In this document: positions 12,378 through 23,858 of the stretch, piece after piece
Layout: each line of letters begins with the position of its first letter
Numbering within the stretch: the first letter of the stretch is position 1
Assembly (NCBI GenBank): GCA_000231825.2
Contig: JH720312.1
Location: forward strand, 960,236-1,024,235
DNA: 64,000 nt
From: Tetrahymena elliotti 4EA
Taxonomy: Eukaryota; Ciliophora; Oligohymenophorea; Hymenostomatida; Tetrahymenidae
Direction: 5' to 3'
Notes under the pieces: model-generated
Databases searched by the model: none
Seen by the model: only the letters and a program-made list of their open reading frames with translations
What the model was told of the DNA's origin: nothing
Position numbers and translations under genes: made by a program

Positions 12378-13611
12378 GATTTAAGAATGAATCAATGAAT
12401 GTATTTATTTAGTATGAAATATGATTTATTGATAGATTGATAATTTGATAATTGTAGTGGTATTTATTTTTTTTTCTTTTTTTATTTATTTATTTATATT
12501 TTTTTTGAGCCTGCTCACTTCTTTTTTCACCTTAAATTAATCAAAGCTTTTAATGAGCTTTTCATTTAAGGCAGTCATAAATCTGGATCATGTTGAATAT
12601 TTTTAATGAATGTGGTAGAGATTGTTTCTTTTTTTTCGGCTTAATTTGACTGATTCATTCATTCATCTAATGAATGATTGATGAGTTTAATTTTTGTTTT
12701 CTCATATGCATCAAGCTGCTTTAGTTATTTTTTAGTAGTTTTCTTTCTATACAAATTTTATAATTTTGTTTTTTTTTTTTTTCAGCATTTCTATTTCTTC
12801 TATTTATAAATGATAAAAATAGATGAATTTCTCTATTCGAAAATGAATTCTTTGTATATTTTTTTGACAAAAACTCATCCTCATTCAAATAATATTGATC
12901 ATGTATGGGTATCATATTTAAAGCTGTTCATATAGAAAAAAGATTGAAACTGCTTGTTTAAAGTAAAAGTCTATGAGAGATTTTAGGTTAGCTTGATATA
13001 GTCTAATTACATTTGATTTGTTTTATCATCTTATATTAAAAGTAAATTCTAAATATATCAAATTTTTTTTGAGAAAAATAAATAGAAATCTGTTCCTTCA
13101 AAAATATGTATAAGCTTCAAATTTCTTACAATATCAAAATATTTCTTTCTTATAACATTTTTAAATTAACATATTAGTGTTTTTATGTTATCTAATTCAA
13201 ATTTAAAATCAGTGATGGTAAAGTATGACTGACATAAATTTAAAAAAGTTAATTTTTTTTTAGTGAACATGATAAATCTAATATAAAAAGATAAATTTAC
13301 TTGATATAAAAAACAAATATTTAAATTATTTGTTCACGTTTTAATTTTAATTGGGAAATCAAATACTTTTTTATTTCTGATAATCTAATTTAACATTTTT
13401 GAAAATTGCGTAATGCTATTTCAAACAAAATAATTCATAAATTATAAATAAACAAAAAAGCATATTTTGGGATAAATATGTTTTACTTTTTTCTAAAAAT
13501 CTTTCTTAGTAAATAAATAAATGTATTGAGTTTACATTAAAAATTAGAATTTACAAAAATAAACAATTTATTCAATTAATTCATGTTAGATAGAATGAAT
13601 GAGCAAATATT
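12378..13611. other. Intergenic region upstream of the CCCH gene
   Basis: This stretch is mostly AT-rich with TTTA (12480-12498) and ATTC (about 12653-12668) tetranucleotide runs. A minus-strand open frame from 12915 to about 12660, beginning MIPIHDQYYLNEDEF, could be a small ORF or an upstream exon, but no splice to the CCCH gene could be supported. Confidence 0.4.
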
Positions 13612-16600
13612 TCAGTATTGATGTTTTACAAAAGCTGGTGGACGAAAATCAAAAGAAATATACCTTCTTTAATTAATACTTTTCTACTGCTATTCAATCT
13701 ATGTTTATTACTCTTAAGAATTATCCCTACTATTGATTTAATTTTATTTTTAATAAGTAATATTAGGCTTAGTAAATATTTAAAAACTTTGGGATACTAT
13801 TTTATTTTAAATTTTATTCTTCTAATTGTCTTCTATGTTAAGTTGTTTGTTAACACCACTTATGCTATGATTTTTATGATCGACTTGTAAAATATTCTTT
13901 TTTTAAATTTAGTTGTAATCCTTATTTTCCTCGCTAATTCCAACGAATTGTTCTAGTTTTTAGCTATTTCTATTTTGTTTTTTTTATAATTGAATTTAAT
14001 TTCCAACCAGTGCCTCTGGAATTAATTCTTTTCTATCTTCAATTTGGTTATTTAAGCTAATTTTACTTATTTGTGAATTTTAATTATTATTATTATAGCT
14101 ATTTTGACATCTCCCTTCTTTTGTAGTTACCTTTTATCTCCCAGTAGGAGGTCTAGAAGGAATCATTTATTATTATTATTATTACTATAATTACTACTGT
14201 TGTTATCCTGGTTGTTTATTTTCATTGACTGTATTTGTAATGCAGTTAAAAGTTTATCTTCTTTAGACTAAGATATTATTATCCACATTATTTTAGATAT
14301 CTCTGTTGCTATGCAAAGAAGTAGGAGTGTTTACTTAACGAAATCCTGCTTCCATAGAATTCATTATATTTAGAGAAAATGATTGTGATTTTATTCTCTC
14401 TTGTCTGTATTGGTTTATATCATAGCCATTTTATTCATAGCTTTGCTGAGATTTGTTGAATCCATCTAGTTCAGAGTATGCCGTGTGATGAGAAGTAAAA
14501 GAGCTGTTGCTTTCCCTATTTGAACAGAATTTATTTTACTGTACTTAATTTATTACAGCTCTTTAACTGATGGGATTTGCAGTTTTTGGTTTTTATTTAA
14601 CAAGTAATTATATTTATTTGTTTTGATTTTTTCTTGGTGATTCTTTATTTTGCACTCCTTATTTACTGCTTGGAGCAGTAAGTGGAGTTTGAACTGATGA
14701 ATCGTCTATTCTAGCTATAAGAAATTATGCTTCTTACAACAAGTTTTACTATTGCATGTAAGAACTTGGTCTATACTTTTATATGTTTTTTAAATGAGCT
14801 GCATTATTTTATGTATTGGATAGAGGGGTGTGAGGCATAGATTTATTTTTAGTTTTTGAGGGGTTCTTAGGAAATTAAAAGTTGATTTTGAAAATGTTAG
14901 CATTTTATTGTCTTTCATCATTTTCAAATTAATTAATTTTAATAAACTCTTTTATCTATTCTGGTTAATAATTCAATTATTTTAAAATATGATTTGCATG
15001 TAAAGAGTTTCTCTAAATTTGTAGATTTTACTCTCTATAATCTTCAATAAAATTTTAATTTTTTTCATATCCAATTAATTTCTACTTTAACTTGGGATCT
15101 ATTTTCATTTTGAATAAATCTTTATTTTGTTTTTAGAGTTTCCTTATTATCCTTCTTTAATCTTTACTTGAGAGCTTTTCTAATCTTTTATTTAGACTAT
15201 CTAAATCACTTTTACTTATTCTTTAAGAAGGGCTAATTATTATTTCTTCCTCCATTTATCTATTCCATCCAATAGAATTAGTTGGAGAACAATTATTACT
15301 ATCTTCAGCACCTTTTACCCCATAATCTCTTTGATAATGAGCATTTGACTTACAAAATTGAACTATTTCTTTATAATTCTCATTTTATATTGAAAGAGAT
15401 CCCTGCCTTGTCCTAGATTCTTAATTCCTGCTTGAATTTCTTTGTGAACGATTTCTATATAAACTATTTTTAAGATTTTATAAAGATTAATCGCAAATAG
15501 ATTATTATTATTATTGTTATTAAGAAATCAGACTATTTCTTGATATTAAGTTTTTATTCTATTACGAAGCATAATCATTTTTAGTACTATCTATTTTATT
15601 TTCTAAATAAATGGGGAAATTTGTTTAAAATAGCAAATCAACTGATTTCTTACTACGTTTTACATTTTCATTTTTGCTATTCTGCAAGAGTGATTATTCG
15701 TTATTAATTGTGGAGTTTTAAGAACCTAGTTAGTTAGATGATCCTTTATAAGTAAAATAAAAATTATGTTTATCTTAATTATTTAAGTCGTAGCAATTAA
15801 CATTTTCAAGAAACAACAACTCTTTCATTTAATTTTTTTCAGCTTTAGAAGAAAGTTAGTCCTTGAATTGAATTTCCTCATTTTTATTATTTTTTTTAGA
15901 ACCCTTTTGCTAATTTTCTGAATTCTTCATTCTTTTAAAAAATTTAGACTTTAAGAATACATCATAGCCTTTGTTGTAACCTATTTTTCCTGAATCTTCT
16001 TCATCTGTGTCATCAGCATCGTACATAAAGTGTCTATAAACCTCTAAATTTTAGTTAAACTTTTTATATAATTACACCCTTTTTTAGTTTATATTTGAAG
16101 ACTTATTCTTAATAATATCAATAAGCAGCTCATTTTGCTTCACTTTAGCTTCATAAACTTCTCTTGGAATAATTAAAATATCTCCATCACTCTCACATTT
16201 TAGAGAATATTAATACCTTTAACCAGAAAGTATTTCAATATCTCCAAATATTTCTTTTATTCCTAATAATGACATCTATTCATAAAACAAATATTTTATC
16301 AAAATCTTATTCAAGTTTTAAACTGTATTAAAAATTCTAAAATTGATAAAATGATTTTTTAAAATGATCTTTCATAAACTTTAAAAAAGTTAAAATTGAA
16401 CTTTCTTTTTTTGAAATTTAAATTAAATTCAAATTTCATATTAATAGATATTTATTGTTAATCTTTTCTTAATAGATATTTGTTTGTTTTTGCTTTCTTT
16501 CATATTAAATATATTAGAATTAATAAATTTAAAAAAAGATTTTTTATAGATTTTACCTTAATTTCCTGCTTGATGTGATACTTAGGAAGAGTAGTTTAGT

Positions 16601-17711
16601 ATGGCTCTGTTGATGGTGGAGCTTTATTTGAATTTAAATTTGTGTATGACCATAAAGAAAATTCTCCTGATTAAATCAAAAATGCAGCTTTAGGATATTA
16701 CTTTTATAGGCAAACATATTAATCTCTTTAAAATTTTACAGAATAAGACTTTGTAAATATATCTTTAAGAGCATTGAAAGATAGAAAGTTTATTGAGCTA
16801 CATTCTTTTATACATCCTAAATTTGCAAAGAGCTTTGACTCTTCCCTGATTTTGAGTATTTGCTAGAATTTTTAACAATTCAATTTTAAAAGTATTGTTT
16901 AATCCTCTAAAGCTATTGCTGAGAATGTCCTACTTTACTCCATAAGCAGACTAATTTCACCTAAAGGCATGCCTTAACTAGCTACTTTAAGTAGATAATA
17001 ATATCCTTCAATATTGGTATTATTATTTTTTACCTTTTGATTTATATCTCCTACTTTTTATTTTTGTGGTGAATCATTCTTATTCCCAATCTCATTCGAA
17101 TTTTCTTAATAACTTTATTTTCCAAGTCTTGTGATTTATGTTAATGTTTTTCCTTGATATTGATAACCTGCTTATTCATGGAACAGCTATTGACTTGAAA
17201 AAAGGCCTATTTTACCCTTCAAGATTATATAAAAGTAATCTGAATAGCTATCTAAAAATATAAAAATCATCAGAAAAAATGCTTAAATAAATAAAAGAAA
17301 TTTATCTACCTGACGCAAATAATTTTTAATGAACGCTCATCTTTTAATATTAGAAATATTCCATACACTGACGAAATTAAGTACTGTATCCATCTTGAAA
17401 GTAATTTTAAAATTTAGAAACCTTTGAAAGCTCACTAAATATTTTTTACTCCAACTTATTTTTTAAGTATTGAAGCTCTTTTAATTATTCGGAGGACTCA
17501 ATCTATCCTTAGGGATCCTCGACATTGATTTAAATAGAGTTGAATTATTGATGTTAGAGTATATTTTATTAAATATCATCTCTTTGTTCTAACAAATTAA
17601 TTATTTCCTTTTAAAAATAAATTTAGATTTATGGAGATCAAGGAATAAATGTTAATAAGTAAATACATCCATATCTGAGGAACTACCTTCACATAAAGAT
17701 TTATTACTCAT
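13612..17711 (-). CDS. Protein with two cyclic nucleotide-binding domains and a long Q/N-rich tail
   Basis: Four exons (17711-17667, 17607-17310, 17251-16557, 16275-13612) encode 1233 residues. The introns are 59, 58 and 281 bp. CNB domain 1 (about residues 85-235) begins with YFYIILKGKIGLF. Its phosphate-binding cassette reads PLGEISLLMEQSRTFSA with the expected Gly-Glu and Arg, interrupted earlier by a polar insertion of about 50 residues. CNB domain 2 (about 250-390) has QYVCLQ and FLIQSGEFSLW. After the 281-bp intron it continues with IFGDIEILSGQRYQYSLKC, where Asp replaces the usual Glu while the Arg is kept. The split of domain 2 across that intron is what joins the two ORFs into one gene. 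The remaining 840 residues are Q/N/S-rich with polyQ encoded by TAA runs. Tandem CNB domains resemble PKA regulatory subunits or PKG, but no kinase or dimerisation domain is visible. The first exon (15 codons) is the least certain part. Confidence 0.88.
16276..16556 (-). other. 281-bp intron splitting the second CNB domain
   Basis: The intron has GT (16556-16555) and AG (16277-16276) ends. Its upstream exon ends IKQEIK and its downstream exon starts MSLLGIKEIFGD. Without this splice the downstream exon looks like a separate gene starting at ATG 16275. Confidence 0.8.
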
Positions 17712-19142
17712 TCATAAATAATATTAATAATAATATTTTAGTTATAGAGTATAATTTGTTTAACTTAGAGAATAATAGAGATTGTTCCTTCCTTACTTAC
17801 TTTATCTTATAATTTGAAGAGCAAATTTGCTAAAAATTAGTTTAGAAATTTTGATTTAGAAATATTTGAGGATTAAATAATTAAATTGAAATTTTGAATA
17901 AATTTTTGGGAATAAAATTTGATTGGCTTTAAATTAACAAGATATTATAAAGATAATTAAAACCATAATTTATTTATTAAAAACTTTTTAAGTAAGCATC
18001 TCTTTTTTCTTAATTATTTTAATAAAACATTTAGTTATTTTAATAAAAAATAAGCAGCAAAAACATATTTTTCTTCATTTTGCATTTACTCTTTAATCTT
18101 TCTTTACCACAAATTTAATTTGATTTATCTGATAATATTTGCTTGGTAAATCTACTTAAGAATAATGAATTAGGAAGATTTAATTCAATATTTTGATTAA
18201 ACTGTTGGCTTAAACTAAAATTTATTGAAAGCTTCTAATCTTGTAAATTCTTAAAAATATGATTTTAACATAACTAAAATATTTAATTTTGTATCTCTTA
18301 TCTTAAAAACCATATTTATGAAATATTTTATTTCTTACTATTATTATGATTAACCAAATAATAAAAAATAATTTTTAAATTTTTCTTTTATAATTAAATA
18401 AATATTAGTTTTTAAATTTTGTTTAATTAAAACTTAAAGATGTAAAATTTTATTTTTTTGTAAACATTTTTCAAAAATGAAAACTAATAATTTTATTGTA
18501 AAAATTAAAAATAAATTTAAATTCAATATAATCAATTACTATCTTTATTTTAACTATTTTACAATTTGATAAGATGTAAAAAAGAAATTTAAAATCATCA
18601 TTTATTTACAAATGGTTTTATTTCTTGATTTAAAAAATAAATTATTTCCTTGTAAAAAGATATTTCTAAAAATTTTATTTTCTAAATTTTGATCTGATTT
18701 GGTATCTTTCTCTTTCAGAAATAAATCCTCTCATTTATTTAATTTTACACGTTTTTAAATCCATAATAATTCAATTTTACACAATTTAATAAGCTTATTT
18801 AAAATATTCTTGTTCCACAAAAAAACATTAAATTTGCTTAATTTTAAAGAATCTTTTATTTGTTTCTACACTCTTTTTTCATAATAAAATTTTTTAAACA
18901 ATTATGTTTAACCAATCAAAGTTTTAAAAAGTAGGTATGTATTTTGATAGATGTAGGATATAGCAAAATAAAAAATATTTTTGATGACTCAAATCTTCAG
19001 ATGGCGCTTGATTAGGAGATATTGAAAGATTAATAAGATTTATTAGTCATAATTAAAGCTAAGAATTAAAAAGAAGGTTTTTATTTACTTATAAAAAATA
19101 AAATAAATTAAGTATAACATTAATTTTTTGTCTAAGTTAAAA
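17712..19142. other. Divergent intergenic region between CNB protein and cullin genes
   Basis: This AT-rich region probably holds both promoters. A GTATGT donor-like site near 18933 and an acceptor TTTGTCTAAG ending at 19137 could bound a 5'-UTR intron of the cullin gene, but no coding exon upstream of 19143 fits the frame. Confidence 0.5.
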
Positions 19143-22100
19143 ATGAAGAAGATAGATAAAAAAGTACCTAATATTTTTAACAAATTAAGAAAGCTATTGG
19201 CGAAAAACCAATATGAAGATTTAAACAAGTTATTTTCTCAAGAAAAGTATGTAAGCTTTTTTTAAAAAGTTTATCAACTTGATGGGAAAGAAGTATAGAA
19301 GTTAGTTGATGAAATCATGGCAAGTGTATTAGAGAATTCAAAAGAGTAAACAAACACCATTTTCAAAGGAAAAAGAAAGCTAGATGAATAAACTATTTTA
19401 AATCTCTTTTAAAAAATGTTAAGAGACTAGCTAATACAAATATATTTTATATCAGTCCTCTTCTATTAATTTGATGAATTAGTATTTAAAGCATTTCATC
19501 AAATGAGCTTGTAGCAATATTGCCTTAAAAAGATTCTTGATGGGTCAAATAACAAATTTTCTAAGAAAATAGTTAATTATATAGTCAATGATCTAAATAA
19601 TAGGAAAAATAAAAAGAACCAAAGCAAAGCATTTAGCTCTGATTTACTATCAATTATCAATTTCTTTTCATATAGAACATTTTTGAATGAGCTTTATTTG
19701 GAGAAAGATTCTTATGATTTCAATATGAGTGTCCACTTTAATTGCGATTTGACAGAAGAAATGGCAAATAATTTAATTAAACATCAAGAAAGAAAAAGAT
19801 AAGAACAAGAAAAATTTAAGATAATGAGTGATTTTAGTGAAGATAGTGAGGAAGAAGAAGCAGAAGATAAAAGTGAAATATCAGAAAATTAAGAAGAAGA
19901 TAAAAGTTAAATGTCATAAATATAAGAAGAAGATTCAGAAGAAAAAGGAGAAAAGAGTATGGAAATTGAATTAGAAAACAAAAAATAAAAGAAAAAATAT
20001 AGAAAAAGAAATAGCCAGAATAAGAAAGCATTAGGATATGAATCTCTTTACAATTAAATTGAGGATAATTATATAAATCAACTTAAAATTGATTCAAAAA
20101 AACTTATTGACTCTCTTCAACCCTAAAGGTTGGAAGAATAAATAGAGCAAATAGAAGACTATATTTTTAAAGAGCAAAGATTCATTTCATATTACATGAA
20201 TCGTTCTTCTATCAAAATTACTGATATTTTGTATAAAATTTGTGTTTATGATAATTACTCTAATTTAATTTCTCATTCAAAGTATGGCTTGGATTATATT
20301 TTTAAGATTTAAAACTACAGTGAGCTAAGGTAGCTTTATGATTTTGTGTAAAATGAAAGTGAGTCGATTAAGATTTTAGCCAATGCATTAAATTAGATTG
20401 CGTAAAATAAAATTAAAGAGATAGATGATGACCAATATGCCAAGTTTAGTGATTATAAAAAGGAACAGATAAGTTAGGAGAAGAGTTAAATGAAAAGCAT
20501 TGAATCAAAAGATGAAAGTATGATGAAAGATATTAGATATCTTTAGGTTTGCTAATAAAAATGGGTTCAGTCTATTAATCAAATTTATGTAAATTATTTC
20601 CAGAATGGATTAATTGAAACATTAGATAACAACCCAGCTCTAAATGCTGCTTTAAGTAGAGCTTTTGAGACTTAATTTAACTAAAATGAGTTAGTTGTTG
20701 AATATTTAGTTAATTCATGCCATTAATGTCTTCTTCAGAAGAAGTTTAGACAAATAGACCTTGGGTTTAGTGATAAAAAATTTGAAAATCTAATATAAAA
20801 TATATTTACTTTCATTTGCTAAAAAGATTCATTCTTTGAGATATACAGAAGCTTGCTTTCCCGTAGACTTATATATTAACAAACAAAAGGAATCGATGAA
20901 GAAAAAAAATTTTTAGAAATATTTGAAAAAGTCAATGGGAAAAGCTCTCCAATCGAATATATGAAAATTATGATTGATGATATTAAAAAGAATGATCTTC
21001 TTAAAGAAGAATATGAATTTAAACAAAATGATATTGAAAACGAAGATAATTCCAAATAAAAAGAAGAGAACAACTCAGATAATTAGGCAGAAAACAATCA
21101 TAATCACAATGGTTAAATATAAATCATTGACGATAGTTTAGAAGTAATTATTTTTCAAAAAATAATTAAAAGTATTAAATATTATTTATATTTAAGATTC
21201 CTAGCAGAAATAGTCCTTAAAGAGCAGGTTCAGGCAATAGAAATGTATTAACAATTTATTTTTCTCAAAATACATATTGAAGGAAATTTACATTAAAATT
21301 AGTTAATTGAGATTGAGGATAATGAAGAAGAAGAAGATGGAGATTTTGATGAGGAAGATAGTGACAGAGAGGAAAGTAATTCTAATTCAAGCTAAGGCGA
21401 TAAAAAAAATAGAAAATCAGGGTCAAAATCTTATGAAGAATTTATTTAAATTGAAGAGAGCAAATAAGAAGATGAATAAAAAGAAATAGAAATATCTTCT
21501 CCTAAGCCTCTTAAGTAAAAAAGGTAGGAAAAAGTAAATAAATAAAAGATAGAGATAGTTGTAAAAGATGAAAATAAATAAAATTTAACAAATGTTAGTA
21601 TTTTTACTGATTTTAAATGGCCACTTAAATAAACAACTGAAAGTTCATAGACAATACTTCCCAAATTTTTAGAAAATTAATATAACCAATTCGCAGAGTT
21701 CTATAAGAAGCCATTTTAAAACTAACGCAAATTATAATTGCTTCATCATTATAGCTACTCAACTGTTTAGTTCAGAAGTGACTTTAAGAAGAAATTTGAT
21801 GGATTCTACACTCTCTAAGTATCTTCTTATTCTATGATCATACTTCTATGCTTTAACTAAAATAATTCTATGAATGTATCCTAATTGCACAAATAAACAG
21901 GAATTTCCAAAAAAACTATAAAAGAAAAGCTTAACATTTTATCTAGACATAATATTTTAAAACTAAAAGATATAGAAGAAGATACTAATTTTGTTGAGGT
22001 AGAAGATAGTAGGAATGTTAAAAATTATTAAATAAACATACAATTTTAAGCTAAAGAATAAGAATTAGAAATTGATTCAGTTCCTGAAGAAATTTTCTAT

Positions 22101-22412
22101 TCTCAAAAAATAATCTAAAACATAAGAGAAGATGCTTAAAGTAAAAAAATTGTAAAAGAAACAACTTCAGAAGTTAATCACCATAGAAAGCATATTTTGA
22201 ATTCATTCATAGTCAAAATTATGAAAGAGAAAGAAACTCTACATTAAGACGAACTAATTAAATTGATAAAAGAAAAGGTTACCTCAAGTAAGCAATTATT
22301 TACAGCAGCTGATAACTTAATCAAAGATCAAATTTAAGACTGCATTGAAAAAGATTATTTAAAATTCTCAACAAAAGAAGATGAAAAGAATGTAATAATT
22401 TACTAAAAATGA
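19143..22412 (+). CDS. Cullin-family ubiquitin ligase scaffold
   Basis: A single exon of 1089 residues runs from ATG 19143 to TGA 22410-22412. The N-terminal half is helical, as in cullin repeats. The cullin homology region is clear: FKWPLKQ, LPKFLENQYNQFAEFYKKPF, LQLLHHYSY and FKKKFDGFYTLQVSSYSMII are followed by LLCFNQNNSM, HKQTGISKKTIKEKLNIL and LSRHNILKL. The C-terminal winged helix reads HHRKHILNSFIVKIMKEKETL and ends NVIIYQK. Lys1028 in IVKIMK sits where cullins are conjugated to NEDD8. Cullins hold a RING subunit and a substrate adaptor together. It is about 300 residues longer than a typical cullin, because of acidic D/E/S-rich insertions at about residues 227-280 and 720-810. Conserved neddylation argues for a canonical cullin rather than APC2. 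Paralogue assignment (CUL1, 3 or 4) is not possible by eye. Confidence 0.9.
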
Positions 22413-23858
22413 GGATTAATGCTCATTATCTTAGAAGATTTTACTTTAAAATAAAAAACAACTAAATTCAATAATACCTCATTATTTCATTTTAATTATT
22501 TATATCATTATGTGAAATCAAAATAAAAATATTCCTTAATTATTATTGGTTTGTTTCATCAAATTAAAAATGATTTTTTGGTTTTTTCTAGAGAAAATTA
22601 AAAATGATTTTTATGATAAATTATTAAACAAACTTTTATTTGAGTTTTTTCTTTTTATTAACTTCCAAACGGAGAGAATAAATTAGCTTGAGGCTAATAA
22701 AAAACAATCATTTTTTATCTAAATTACCTGTAAAAAAATTATCAAAAACCATATTTAGAACAAAATAAAATCAATATGGAATTTTATTTTCTAAAAAACA
22801 AAATTTTTCATACTTTTGTCTTGATTTTTCTTATGAAATTTGATGTTTATTTTTTATTCTAGATTTTTTAAATTAATATTTACATTTGCTAAAATATTAA
22901 TAAGAAAGAATAAGTCAAAATTTTAGTTTAGTTTCACTGTTCTAAGATTTATGAAGTTTATTGGTTCATTAATTGTTTTCATTTTATCTTCTCAAATATA
23001 AAAGAATTTACTTCTAAATTTCAATTTAAATGATATCGATTATTTGGATTTAAATGATCAAATTAACAAATTTTGAGATCAAACATTTTCAGTTGAAATT
23101 CTTTATCTTCTGTCACCTAAATCTCCAATCTCTATTTATAAAAGAAAAACATAGATAAATTAAAAATTATTTGGTAATTAGCATTTAATTATCTCAAAAG
23201 AAATATGATAGATTTTTTATTTTAAACAGCAATCAATTTAATGTCTGTCTTTATTTAAAAATATTTGAAATTTGTCTAATTTCTGTTTAAATATTCTTAG
23301 CTTAGACTTTGCATTTTGTCATTTCAAACATAAAATTTTATCGAAATACATAAATTAATAATTAAGTATGTTTCAATTTTTTTTCTAAAAATAGAAAAAG
23401 AATGTATCCTATTTATCTTTAAATTAAATTTTATTTTAATCGGAGCGATTTTATCATAAGAAAAGTTTATGTTTTAATTAAAAAAAGGAAATTAGTGGAT
23501 TTTTAGAAAGGTCATGTTAAATTTACATTTTTTTGGTTTTGGCAAATATTTAAGTGATAATTAGTTCTATATTTAGTAACTTAGTTTCAATCAAAGATTA
23601 AAATATGAGTCGATATACCAAAATTATTTAAAAGAGAAGTGTAAGAAAAATCTTATCTATATTATTTAAAATAAATGGAAATACTTTTTATAATTTTTAC
23701 ACTAAAGAAAAATAAAATCTACATTCATACATACATTCATAAATAATCTAAAAAATTCAATCAAAAAACTTAAGTTCATTTGATAAATTATTAAATATTC
23801 AAAATTTATCTCACTAACATTTATTGAAATATAGCAAAATTAAAAGGTAGAAAGAAAT
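22413..23858. other. AT-rich intergenic region
   Basis: This spacer between two plus-strand genes contains only A/T-rich sequence without coding character. It presumably includes the cullin 3' end and the channel promoter. Confidence 0.55.

Noticed and set aside
12660..12915. Minus-strand ORF beginning MIPIHDQYYLNEDEF
   Set aside because: It cannot be connected by a supported splice to the CCCH gene, has no domain, and long TGA-free frames are common by chance here; mentioned only under the intergenic entry.
13618..13890. Plus-strand hydrophobic ORF of 90 codons that looks like a four-helix membrane protein
   Set aside because: It is the antisense shadow of the Q/N-rich C-terminus of the minus-strand CNB-domain gene; Asn/Gln/Lys codons read backwards give Leu/Phe/Ile.
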